Of a stretch of 64,000 nt of DNA, positions 26,178 through 34,320 are shown piece after piece; position 1 is the stretch's first letter; every line of letters starts with the position of its first letter. The notes below the pieces were generated by a model. The model saw only the letters and a list, made by a program, of their open reading frames with translations, was not told where the DNA came from and searched no databases. Position numbers and translations under genes: made by a program. Source of the DNA: Aestuariispira ectoiniformans (GTDB lineage: Bacteria; Pseudomonadota; Alphaproteobacteria; UBA8366; Aestuariispiraceae); assembly GCF_025136295.1 (NCBI RefSeq), contig NZ_CP062788.1:1767001-1831000 (forward strand), written 5' to 3'.

Positions 26178-27002
26178 TTACAGGGCTTCGTCTGCGGCCA
26201 TCTGTTCGTCTTTTTGACGCTGCAGTTCCTGGCGCCTGGTGATGTGGGAGGCTGTGACGACACCGACAGCAACCAGGCCGACCAGGATGGTTGAAACCGC
26301 GTTGATCTCCGGCGTGACCCCCAGTCGGACGGAACTGTAGATTTTCATCGGCAGGGTTGTTGCGCCCGGGCCGCTGGTGAAACTGGCAATGACCAGATCG
26401 TCCAGGGACAGGGTGAAGGACAACAGCCAGCCGGAAACAACTGCAGGCATGATGATCGGCAGGGTCACCTGGAAGAAGGTCCTGAACGGCGGTGCGCCCA
26501 GGTCCATGGCTGCCTCTTCGATGGATTGATCGAAGGTAACCAGGCGGGACTGGACGACCACAGCCACATAACACATGGAGAAAGTGATATGGGCGATGGT
26601 GATGGTCATGAACCCACGGTCAATGGAAATTGCCACGAACATCAGCAGCAGCGACAGGCCGATGATGACATCCGGCATGACGAGCGGCGCATAAATCATC
26701 CCGGAAAACAGGGTGCGGCCGCGGAAGGAGCCGAAGCGCACCATGATCAGCCCTGCGATCGTGCCCAGGACCGTCGCGCAGGTGGATGAGCTGACCGCGA
26801 CTTTCAATGTCATCCAGGCCGCCTGCATCAGAGCTTCGTTACGGATCATCTCGCCATACCATTTGGTCGAGAAACCACCCCAGACAGTCACCAGTTTGGA
26901 GGCGTTGAAGCTGAACAGGATCAATAACAAGATCGGCAGGTACAGGAATGCGAAACCGAATACCAACGACACTATGTTGAAAGAGGAAAGACCTTTTTTC
27001 AT
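26178..27002 (-). CDS. potI: Putrescine/polyamine ABC transporter permease PotI
   Basis: Inner-membrane permease, 274 residues with six membrane segments, normal for PotI/PotC. The EAA loop that docks on the ATPase reads EEAAMDLGAPPFRTFFQVTLP near residue 170 (given in part only: EEAAMDLGAPPF). Early sequence FSFNASKLVTVWGGFSTKWY is typical of PotI. Last gene of the potGHI run, 11 bp after potH, followed by a terminator. Confidence 0.94.
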   Translation of the reverse strand: MKKGLSSFNIVSLVFGFAFLYLPILLLILFSFNASKLVTVWGGFSTKWYGEMIRNEALMQAAWMTLKVAVSSSTCATVLGTIAGLIMVRFGSFRGRTLFSGMIYAPLVMPDVIIGLSLLLMFVAISIDRGFMTITIAHITFSMCYVAVVVQSRLVTFDQSIEEAAMDLGAPPFRTFFQVTLPIIMPAVVSGWLLSFTLSLDDLVIASFTSGPGATTLPMKIYSSVRLGVTPEINAVSTILVGLVAVGVVTASHITRRQELQRQKDEQMAADEAL

Positions 27003-27013
27003 ATTCTCCTCCC

Positions 27014-28135
27014 TTATCCCGCGTTCTTTTCCTGGAGCCGCTGGAACAGCACAATTGGCACGATGAGCAGGAGCAGCAGAACAACCGCCACAGCCGAGGA
27101 AACGGGCCAGTCACGGTTATTGAAGAACTCCTGCCACAATGTCTTGCCTATCATAAGCGTTTCCGACCCGCCCAGAAGGTCCGGGATCACGAACTCGCCC
27201 ACGGCCGGAATGAAGACCAGGAAAGATCCCGCGATAATGCCCGGCAGGGACAGGGGCAACGTAACGATCCAGAAGGCCTTCAGCGGCGGGCACCCAAGGT
27301 CGGCTGCTGCTTCCAACAGGCTTTCATCCATCTTTTCCAGGGTCGCATAAAGCGGGAGCACCATGAATGGCAGATAGGAATAGACAATGCCGATATAGAC
27401 GGCGGTGTCGGTGTTGAGGATCGTTAGTGGGTGATCGATGATCCCGAAATGGGACAGTACAAGGTTCAGCAGCCCTTCCTTTTTGAGAATGCCGATCCAG
27501 GCATAAACACGGATCAGGAAACTCGTCCAGAAGGGCAGGATCACCATCATCAGCAATGTCGTACGATAATGCCGCGGCGCGCGGATCATGCCATAGGCCA
27601 GCGGGTAACCGATGAGCAGGGTGAGACCGGTGGAGATAACGGCAATCTTGAGGCTGTTTACATAGGCATGCCAGTAAAGGTCATCGGTAAACAGTCGGAT
27701 ATAGTTGAAAATATTCAACTGAAGGGTCGCGTAAGCCTCCTCGTAGTCAAAGTCGATAGAGAAATTGATCAGCGAGGTGTAAGGCGGGATCGCGATATCG
27801 ATATCGGCGAAGCTGATCTTCAGGACCAGGAGAAATGGTGCAAGGAAGAACAGCAGCAGCCAGCCGTAAGGCAGCAGAATGACCGCGCCGCGTCCGGTAA
27901 TCGACATAAGGCCGACGAATACGGCGAGAAACACCCAGGCGGGCCATAACGACGGTGCAACTAGCCAGGCAAGCAGGATGGCGGCGGCGCATGCGAGGGC
28001 CGCCCCGAAAGGCAGCGGGCGCAGGCTCATGAGCCAACGATAGGGCGGGATCATCATCAGCCGGGCATGCACGCCTGCCGCGCGCCCGGATGCGACCGCC
28101 GAACCGTTGACGAATCCAACAGGTTCCACACTCAT
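27014..28135 (-). CDS. potH: Putrescine/polyamine ABC transporter permease PotH, N-terminally extended
   Basis: Inner-membrane permease, 373 residues against about 290-320 for usual PotH. The canonical part starts near residue 80 (AVILLPYGWLLLFFLAPFLL as first membrane segment) and contains the EAA loop EAAADLGCPPLKAFW. Ahead of it are two extra hydrophobic stretches (about residues 43-60 and 62-78) and a hydrophilic head. The long form is supported by its start: the ATG follows the potG stop after one base, which suggests translational coupling, whereas the internal ATG near residue 77 has no ribosome site. The extra membrane pair would keep the overall topology. Confidence 0.92.
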   Translation of the reverse strand: MSVEPVGFVNGSAVASGRAAGVHARLMMIPPYRWLMSLRPLPFGAALACAAAILLAWLVAPSLWPAWVFLAVFVGLMSITGRGAVILLPYGWLLLFFLAPFLLVLKISFADIDIAIPPYTSLINFSIDFDYEEAYATLQLNIFNYIRLFTDDLYWHAYVNSLKIAVISTGLTLLIGYPLAYGMIRAPRHYRTTLLMMVILPFWTSFLIRVYAWIGILKKEGLLNLVLSHFGIIDHPLTILNTDTAVYIGIVYSYLPFMVLPLYATLEKMDESLLEAAADLGCPPLKAFWIVTLPLSLPGIIAGSFLVFIPAVGEFVIPDLLGGSETLMIGKTLWQEFFNNRDWPVSSAVAVVLLLLLIVPIVLFQRLQEKNAG

Positions 28136-28136
28136 A

Positions 28137-29297
28137 TCAGTTCACCAATACAACGCCGGCATCCGGACGCCAGGTCACATAGACCCTGTCTTCCCAGGTG
28201 ATGTCGCGCGCTACTTCGCGATAGCGGTTGGTGCGCGTGGTCGTCACCATGGTGCCGTTGTCCAGTTTCACGTGATAGATGGACAGGTTGCCCAGATATC
28301 CGATGTCCCAGACCTCACCCTGCATGCAGTTGGTGCCGGGATCTGCCGGAGCGTCGAGGCTGATTTCAAGTTTTTCGGGACGCACGGCAAACCACACGGT
28401 CGCGCCCTTGGAGGTATCGATACTGTGGTTTGCATGAATGGTGCAGCCCGCGTCGTTGGCGACGAGGTCCACATGGTCGGAGCCGACTTCCTTCACGCGG
28501 CTTTCGAAAATATTCACATCCCCGATAAAGCTGGCCACATAGCGTGAGTTCGGAACTTCGTAAATCTCGGTTGGTGTGGCGACCTGGACGATCCGGCCAT
28601 GGTCCATCACCGCAATCCGGCTGGAAACGGTCATGGCCTCTTCCTGGTCATGAGTCACGATCACGAAGGTGATGCCCGTTTCTTCCTGGATGTTCATCAG
28701 TTCGAACTGCGTTTTTTCACGCAACTTCTTGTCCAGCGCGCCCAGCGGTTCGTCCAGCAACAGCATCTTCGGTTTCTTGACCAGGCTGCGGGCCAGGGCC
28801 ACGCGCTGGCGCTGGCCGCCTGATAACTGATGAGGTTTGCGCCTGGCGAACTGGTTCAATTGAACCAGGTTGATAACCTCTTCAACGCGGCGCTTGATTT
28901 CCGGCCCCGGGACGCGGTCCTGTTTCAGGCCGAAAGCAATGTTCTTTTCCACATTCATATGCGGGAACAGAGCATAGGACTGAAACATCATATTCACCGG
29001 CCGCTGATAGGGCGGCACTTTGGACATGTCTTCGCCATCCAGCAGAATTTTGCCTGAGGTTGGTGTTTCAAAACCGGCCAACATGCGTAGCAATGTGGTT
29101 TTGCCACAGCCGCTTGGGCCGAGTAGCGAGAAGAACTCACCCTTGAAGATATCCAGGGAAACGTTGTCTACCGCTGTGAAGTCACCGAATTTCTTGGTGA
29201 CGTTGTCGAGACGCACATAAGGCTTTTGCGCCGGGTCGTTCCAAGGTTGGTCGGTCGTCGCACAGGGGCGCTTTGCGTTGGCTGCTGCATTACTCAT
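28137..29297 (-). CDS. potG: Polyamine ABC transporter ATP-binding protein PotG
   Basis: Cytoplasmic ATPase of the PotA/PotG type, 386 residues. Walker A GPSGCGKTT (near residue 60), Q-loop MMFQSYALFPHM, signature LSGGQRQRVALA (near residue 159), Walker B LLLDEPLGALD and the switch histidine IVTHDQEEA are all intact. The C-terminal TOBE domain (from about residue 290; VWFAVRPEKLEIS) is the regulatory part. It lies 83 bp downstream of potF across a hairpin. Confidence 0.96.
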   Translation of the reverse strand: MSNAAANAKRPCATTDQPWNDPAQKPYVRLDNVTKKFGDFTAVDNVSLDIFKGEFFSLLGPSGCGKTTLLRMLAGFETPTSGKILLDGEDMSKVPPYQRPVNMMFQSYALFPHMNVEKNIAFGLKQDRVPGPEIKRRVEEVINLVQLNQFARRKPHQLSGGQRQRVALARSLVKKPKMLLLDEPLGALDKKLREKTQFELMNIQEETGITFVIVTHDQEEAMTVSSRIAVMDHGRIVQVATPTEIYEVPNSRYVASFIGDVNIFESRVKEVGSDHVDLVANDAGCTIHANHSIDTSKGATVWFAVRPEKLEISLDAPADPGTNCMQGEVWDIGYLGNLSIYHVKLDNGTMVTTTRTNRYREVARDITWEDRVYVTWRPDAGVVLVN

Positions 29298-29334
29298 GAT
29301 GAAGAAGGTCCGGTTCCTGAGATGTAACGAAAAG

Positions 29335-29371
29335 GTTTCCCCTGCCGGTTATCAGGCCGACAGGGGTAAAC
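29335..29371 (-). other. Intercistronic hairpin between potF and potG
   Basis: Arms GTTTCCCCTGCCGG and CCGACAGGGGTAAAC pair with single mismatches. There is no long U-tract. Such hairpins often stabilise the upstream mRNA segment or cause partial termination, giving more binding protein than permease. Confidence 0.5.
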
Positions 29372-29380
29372 ACATAGCTG

Positions 29381-30487
29381 TTACTGACCGCTTTTCACTT
29401 TGGTCCAGATGCGGGTCACGATGCGCTGAACCTTCGGGGGATACGGCGTCGTCAGGAACAGTTTGTTCATCGCCTTTTCGGACGGATAGATCGCCGGGTC
29501 GCCGATGACATCCTCGTTCAGATACTGTTGGGACGCCTTGTTGCCGTTCGCGTAGTACACATAGTTGGAAGCCTTGGCCATGACCTTGGCATCCATGATG
29601 TAGTTCAGGAATGTCAGGGCATTGTCCGGGTGCGGTGCATCTGCCGGAATTGCCATCATGTCGAACCACATCTGTGCGCCTTCGTCGGGCACGGTATAGG
29701 TGACATTGACGCCGTTGTCGGCTTCTGCTGCACGGTCACGGGCCTGCAGCACATCACCGGACCAGCCGATGGCCATGCAGATATCGCCGTTTGCCAGGGC
29801 GTTGATGTATTCGGAAGAGTGGAATTTCTGAATATAGGGGCGAATGGCTTCCAGAACCTTTTCCGCCTTCTTGATGACTTTGGGGTCGTGGCTGTCCGGA
29901 TCTTCGCCCAGATAGTTCAGGGCCGCCGGGATCATCTCGACCGGGGCGTCCAGCATGTGAATGCCGCAGTCTGCGAATTTGGAGATCACTTTCGGATCAA
30001 ACACCATGGACCAGCTGTTGGTCGGTGCGTCCGGCATGCGTTCCTTGATCTTGTCGACGTTATAGCCGATTGCCGTTGTGCCCCACATATAGTTGATGGC
30101 GTACTGGTTGCCCGGATCGTAACGGCTGGTGCGGTCCAGGACCACATCCCACAGGTTACCCCAGTTGCTCAGCTTGTCCTTGTCCAGTTTACGGAACACG
30201 CCTGCCTTGATCTGGCGGGCAAGGAAGGTGCCGCTGGGAACGACGACGTCGTAGCCGCTGCCACCGGCCAGCAGTTTGGTTTCCAGAACTTCGTTGGAGT
30301 CAAAAACGTCATAGACGACCTTGATCCCGGTTTCCTTTTCGAAATCCGACAGGATTTCCGTGTCGATATAATCAGACCAGTTGTAGACATTCACCACGTT
30401 GTCTTCGGCCATTGCCATATGGCCGGAAAACGCGGCCGCAGCCACACTGACTGCAGTGAACTTCAAAATTTTATTCTTCAGACTCAT
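29381..30487 (-). CDS. potF: Putrescine-binding periplasmic protein PotF
   Basis: Periplasmic polyamine-binding protein, 368 residues. A signal peptide (about 1-25, MSLKNKILKFTAVSVAAAAF onward, cleaved after AMA) precedes NVYNWSDYIDTEILSDFEKE, the typical PotF/PotD opening. IGWSGDVLQARDRA and the tyrosine-rich VYYANGNKA fit the family. Start MSLKN is chosen with GGGGAGACG upstream; the frame is open further up through the promoter. It is first gene of the potFGHI unit and delivers putrescine or spermidine to PotGHI. Confidence 0.95.
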   Translation of the reverse strand: MSLKNKILKFTAVSVAAAAFSGHMAMAEDNVVNVYNWSDYIDTEILSDFEKETGIKVVYDVFDSNEVLETKLLAGGSGYDVVVPSGTFLARQIKAGVFRKLDKDKLSNWGNLWDVVLDRTSRYDPGNQYAINYMWGTTAIGYNVDKIKERMPDAPTNSWSMVFDPKVISKFADCGIHMLDAPVEMIPAALNYLGEDPDSHDPKVIKKAEKVLEAIRPYIQKFHSSEYINALANGDICMAIGWSGDVLQARDRAAEADNGVNVTYTVPDEGAQMWFDMMAIPADAPHPDNALTFLNYIMDAKVMAKASNYVYYANGNKASQQYLNEDVIGDPAIYPSEKAMNKLFLTTPYPPKVQRIVTRIWTKVKSGQ

Positions 30488-30541
30488 CGTCGTCTCCCCG
30501 TTGGTAAATAAAGGACCAAATGGAATACTTATGCGGATGCG

Positions 30542-30559
30542 CATTATAGGTCTCTATAA
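30542..30559 (-). promoter_or_regulatory. Inverted repeat over a TATAAT box upstream of potF
   Basis: TTATAG-N4-CTATAA (30544-30559) is a perfect 6-bp inverted repeat; on the minus strand TATAAT (30548-30543) fits a -10 box about 55 bp ahead of the potF start. No good -35 was found. The TGTGATCACA operator is absent here. Confidence 0.35.
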
Positions 30560-30610
30560 GTCACGTCCACCAGTTTTTCCCTTTGTAACCTCCCATGATT
30601 CCAGAATTTT

Positions 30611-31321
30611 TTATCGTTTCTTGTTGTCCTGAACCTTGTCGGTTTCAGGTGATTGCACCGGGGTCACTACGGAGCCGTCCGGTGCAATATGCCGCGGAAA
30701 AGTAAGCGACAAATAACGGTGCATCGTATCAAGCGCGAATGTGCGGTCGAAGACACGATGCGGCATAAGCAGGGATTGCCATAAACCCTCTGCGGTGGAT
30801 TCCAGGCCACGCGCGATCTGTTTCGTAGGCAGGTCGTATTCGCCTGCCTCGATTATCGTCTCACACAAGCGCAGCGTCTGTAAATTTCGTTCGTCATCCC
30901 GCCCGCCGCAAAGTTCCGAATAGACCGGGCGGGACTTGGCCTCCCCCCAAAAGGCGAACCATACGGCGATATTACGCGGATTGCAGATATAGGGATCGAA
31001 ATCCGCCCGGAAAATTGCCACCAGTTGCGCCACGGCATCGTCGGGACTGGCCTCCAGCGCCCGTTGCCAGTGATTGCGATATTCGCGGGAAATATATTGC
31101 AGCGTCTCGATCAGCAGCGCGTCTTTGGATTGGAAATGGAAATTGACCAATCCCCGTGATAGTCCGGCCCCCTTCGCCACCTTGGCGAGGGTGGTTTCCG
31201 AGAATCCACATTTGGCAATCGATTCCATGGTGGATTCGATAAGCTCTCGCCTGCGCTGTGCTTTCAGCGTGTCCCGGCTGAGGGGGGTGGTCTTGTTTTC
31301 AACGGCGCTGATCGCTGCCAT
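30611..31321 (-). CDS. TetR family regulator, BetI-like; candidate polyamine-regulon repressor
   Basis: TetR-type repressor, 236 residues. The helix-turn-helix spans about residues 30-72 (TLAKVAKGAGLSRGLVNFHF). The ligand domain has the BetI-like stretch NIAVWFAFWGEA near residue 117 and a C-terminal DGLW-like ARGLESTAEGLWQSL. The BetI family senses choline; here the context is polyamine import and oxidation, so the effector is more likely a polyamine or its product. A near-perfect copy of the TGTGATCACA operator lies 37 bp upstream of its start, in the region shared with the divergent puuB, which fits autoregulation. Role as regulator of all four sites is inference. Confidence 0.88.
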   Translation of the reverse strand: MAAISAVENKTTPLSRDTLKAQRRRELIESTMESIAKCGFSETTLAKVAKGAGLSRGLVNFHFQSKDALLIETLQYISREYRNHWQRALEASPDDAVAQLVAIFRADFDPYICNPRNIAVWFAFWGEAKSRPVYSELCGGRDDERNLQTLRLCETIIEAGEYDLPTKQIARGLESTAEGLWQSLLMPHRVFDRTFALDTMHRYLSLTFPRHIAPDGSVVTPVQSPETDKVQDNKKR

Positions 31322-31357
31322 TTTGAGCTACTTGCTCCCTGTAAATCGGACCATAAT

Positions 31358-31387
31358 TATGATCACATTTTTTTGTGATGCTATATT
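31358..31387. promoter_or_regulatory. TATGATCACA operator between the tetR gene and puuB
   Basis: TATGATCACA (31358-31367) differs from TGTGATCACA at one base; reading toward tetR the strand gives AAATGTGATCATA, as in the other copies. A second half-site TTTGTGATG follows at 31372. For puuB, ATGATC (31359-31364), 17 bp, then TATATT (31382-31387) could be the promoter, placing the operator over its -35 box. That promoter would leave a leader of about 165 nt. Confidence 0.55.
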
Positions 31388-31557
31388 TTCTGCGTAATAT
31401 GCGCAACTATTTCGTTGAACGCTGGTTCAAAATTTTGTGGACCTCCGTTGAAACGCATGACATTTTACATCGCAATCGGGGCCACATCCGGCCTGACAAT
31501 ATTTTAAAAACTGCCTGAAAAAAGAAACGGTTATTCGGCGGGGAGGCCGGTTGAGCA

Positions 31558-32898
31558 ATGAAAGTCCTTTACCATGCGGGCATGTATAATCCTGCCCCGG
31601 TGCCCAGCTACTGGGAGGCAACGGCGAACAGGGATGTACTGCTCGGAAACCCTCTATCCGGGAATGATGCTTGTGATGTTGCTATTATAGGTGGCGGGTT
31701 CACGGGCCTGTCGGCAGCCCTGCATCTGGCACGGGATTTCAATCTGGACGTCCGCGTTTTGGATGGCGGTCCCATGGGCTGGGGGGCATCGGGGCGCAAT
31801 GGCGGATTTTGCTGCCTGCCTGCGACCAAGCTTTCGATAAAGCAGATGATTGGCAAATACGGCCTGGAGGAAACCAGGAAATTCTGGGCGTCCCAGCTTG
31901 ACGGTGTGGACCTGGTCCGGTCGCTCGCAGGTGATGAAGGCATCGACTATGATCTGCAGGGGGATGGCAACCTGGAAGTGGCGCACCGGCCCTCTGCCTT
32001 TGAGGACCTGCGGGAATACGGTGAACAGCTCAAAAGCCTTTTCGGGATAAACTCCCATCTTTACCGGCGCGAGGAATTTGCCGAAATCGGGTTTGATTCG
32101 CAGGAGCAGTTCGGGGCCCTGAAGATTGAGTCAGGTTTTGCCCTGCATCCGCTGAAATTCTCGTTGGGACTTGCCGCGGCTGCCCAACGTCATGGTGCAA
32201 CGCTTTACCCGAACTCGCTGGTCACGCATTGGGAGAAAACCGATGGCCGCCATGTCTTGCGAACGGAGCAGGGCAGCCTGGCGGCGAACAAGGTGATTGT
32301 CGCCACCAATGGATTTACGCGTGAAGGCATGCACCGGGCCTTTGACAAGCGGATGTTACCGGTGATTTCCAATATTCTCGTGACACGCCCGCTGAGCGAT
32401 GACGAGCTTGCCGCCCAGAAATGGCAGACGGAAATGCCGGTGGTGAATACCCGCAACCTTCTATTCTATTTCCGTATGCTGAAGGATCGCCGTTTCATGA
32501 TTGGCGCCAGGGGCGACTGGACGGGTGCGCCTGAGGATGCGGAAAAAATGAAGACCTGGCTAACCCGGCGGGTCGGGGAGGTTTTCCCGGCCTGGCGGAA
32601 TGCCGAGGTCGATTACTTCTGGCGTGGCTTCGTCTGCATGACGCGCAAGTTCTCACCGTCCCTGGGCCAGGACGCCGATGACCCCAGCCTTTTCTACGGC
32701 TATGCCTTTCACGCCAATGGTGTAAATACGGCCCCCTGGGTAGGCATGAAGCTGGCGGAAATGGTCGCAGGCAAGGATGGGGTTGAGGCCACAATCCCGG
32801 CTGTTCTGCGTGGCCATGCGCCACGCTTTCCCTTTGCCGGGCTCAGACTTTGGTATCTGCGGGCATCGGCGGCCTATTACCGCTGGCAGGATGATTAG
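31558..32898 (+). CDS. puuB: Gamma-glutamylputrescine oxidase-like FAD oxidoreductase (first copy)
   Basis: FAD-dependent amine oxidase of the DAO/PuuB family, 446 residues. The Rossmann motif IIGGGFTGLSAALHLA is near residue 43, followed by the FAD-binding GWGASGRNGGF near residue 74. The C-terminal part has SLGQDADDPSLFYGYAFHAN, where a family member binds the flavin. It would oxidise gamma-glutamylputrescine to the aldehyde used by PuuC. GGAGG is 11 bases before the ATG; an ATG eight codons in is an alternative. It is 58 bp ahead of a paralogue in the same direction. Confidence 0.88.
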   Translation: MKVLYHAGMYNPAPVPSYWEATANRDVLLGNPLSGNDACDVAIIGGGFTGLSAALHLARDFNLDVRVLDGGPMGWGASGRNGGFCCLPATKLSIKQMIGKYGLEETRKFWASQLDGVDLVRSLAGDEGIDYDLQGDGNLEVAHRPSAFEDLREYGEQLKSLFGINSHLYRREEFAEIGFDSQEQFGALKIESGFALHPLKFSLGLAAAAQRHGATLYPNSLVTHWEKTDGRHVLRTEQGSLAANKVIVATNGFTREGMHRAFDKRMLPVISNILVTRPLSDDELAAQKWQTEMPVVNTRNLLFYFRMLKDRRFMIGARGDWTGAPEDAEKMKTWLTRRVGEVFPAWRNAEVDYFWRGFVCMTRKFSPSLGQDADDPSLFYGYAFHANGVNTAPWVGMKLAEMVAGKDGVEATIPAVLRGHAPRFPFAGLRLWYLRASAAYYRWQDD

Positions 32899-32956
32899 CG
32901 CGGCCGACTTATCCGCTCTCCGCCTGTGCACTGTTGATGTCTTTTCGAGGTAAGTA

Positions 32957-34246
32957 ATGTCCAAGCCAATGCATACCAGTTCCTACTACGCCGCAACCGC
33001 CAATTATGATTCGGACTTCCCGCAATTGGCGGGGGAGTTGACGGTCGATGTCTGTGTGATCGGTGGTGGTTTCACCGGCCTGTCGTCAGCCCTTCATCTG
33101 GCGGAACGCGGCTATTCCGTTGCCTTGCTGGAAGGACAGAGGGTCGGTTGGGGGGCGTCCGGGCGTAATGGTGGCCTGGTTTGCACGGGCCAGCGCAAAG
33201 GCCAGGGCGAACTGGAGGAGATGCTTGGCGAGGAGGACGCCCGCCGTCTCTGGGACTATGCGGAAGAGGCCAAGGCAACCATGCGCGGCCTGATCGACAA
33301 GCATGATATCCAGTGTGACTACAAGCCGGGCATTCTGACCTGTGCCTACAAGAAATCTCATATGCCGGAAATCCGTGAGGATGTTGCGCATATGAACGGG
33401 AAATACGGCTATGACGCCATGCGGATGGTGGAGAAGGACGAATTGCGGCAGATGCTGGCGACCGATATGTATCACGGTGCCTGCCTGGATACGGATGCAG
33501 CCCATCTTCACCCGTTGAACTATGCCCTGGGGTTGGCGAAGGCCTGCGATCAGGCTGGCGTGAAGATCTTTGAAGGTTCTCCGGCGCAATCCCTGCAGTC
33601 CAATACGCAGGGGAATGTCATCAGGACTGAGAAAGGTGTGATCCGGGCCAATTATGTCGTGGTTGCCTGCAATGGTTATCTGGGCAGGCTTGAGCCACGG
33701 ATGGCGCCAAAGATCATGCCGATCAACAATTTCATGATTGCAACTGAACCCTTGGGCGAGGAAGGGGCGCGTGCCCTGATCCGGGATGACGTTGCTATCG
33801 ATGCCACAAAATTCGTGGTCGACTATTATCGTTGTTCGGCGGATCACCGCTTGCTGTTCGGAGGCGGGGAAAACTATTCCAGCAAATTCCCGTCGGATAT
33901 CAAAAGCTTCGTTCGCAAATATATGCTGGATGTCTTCCCGCAGTTGAAGGATGCGAAGATCGACTATGGCTGGGGCGGTACGCTGGCGATCACCTTGAAT
34001 CGGATGCCTGCCTTCGGGCGTTTGGAGAATAACATCTTCTATGCGCAGGGCTTTTCCGGCCAGGGCGTGTTGCTGACCACAATGGCGGGCAAGGTGATTG
34101 CAGAGGCCGTATCGGGCACGGCGGAACGGTTTGATGTCTTTGCCCGGATACCGACGCCAAGTTTCCCCGGCGGCACTTTGCTGCGCTATCCGGGGCTGGT
34201 GGCCGGAATGCTTTATTACAGCATGCTGGACAAGCTCGGGAAATAG
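32957..34246 (+). CDS. puuB: Gamma-glutamylputrescine oxidase-like FAD oxidoreductase (second copy)
   Basis: Second DAO/PuuB-family flavoprotein, 429 residues. It has VIGGGFTGLSSALHLAERGY near residue 33, GWGASGRNGGLVC near residue 62 and the flavin-contacting FYAQGFSGQGVLLT near residue 362. By inspection this copy is closer to canonical PuuB than the first. GAGGTAAG precedes the ATG. The pair probably forms one transcript, ended by a strong terminator. The two enzymes may handle different gamma-glutamyl amines, matching the two puuA-like genes. Confidence 0.92.
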   Translation: MSKPMHTSSYYAATANYDSDFPQLAGELTVDVCVIGGGFTGLSSALHLAERGYSVALLEGQRVGWGASGRNGGLVCTGQRKGQGELEEMLGEEDARRLWDYAEEAKATMRGLIDKHDIQCDYKPGILTCAYKKSHMPEIREDVAHMNGKYGYDAMRMVEKDELRQMLATDMYHGACLDTDAAHLHPLNYALGLAKACDQAGVKIFEGSPAQSLQSNTQGNVIRTEKGVIRANYVVVACNGYLGRLEPRMAPKIMPINNFMIATEPLGEEGARALIRDDVAIDATKFVVDYYRCSADHRLLFGGGENYSSKFPSDIKSFVRKYMLDVFPQLKDAKIDYGWGGTLAITLNRMPAFGRLENNIFYAQGFSGQGVLLTTMAGKVIAEAVSGTAERFDVFARIPTPSFPGGTLLRYPGLVAGMLYYSMLDKLGK

Positions 34247-34260
34247 TCTGCGTCATAAAC

Positions 34261-34302
34261 AAAAAAAGCCGCCGCATCAGGAGAGCCCGATGCGGCGGTT
34301 TT
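34261..34302. terminator. Bidirectional intrinsic terminator between puuB and the molybdenum oxidoreductase
   Basis: An 11-bp stem (GCCGCCGCATC with GATGCGGCGG and wobble end) is flanked by seven A on one side and TTTT on the other, so it can stop both convergent transcripts. Confidence 0.9.
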
Positions 34303-34320
34303 GTATTCAAGCCGATGACC

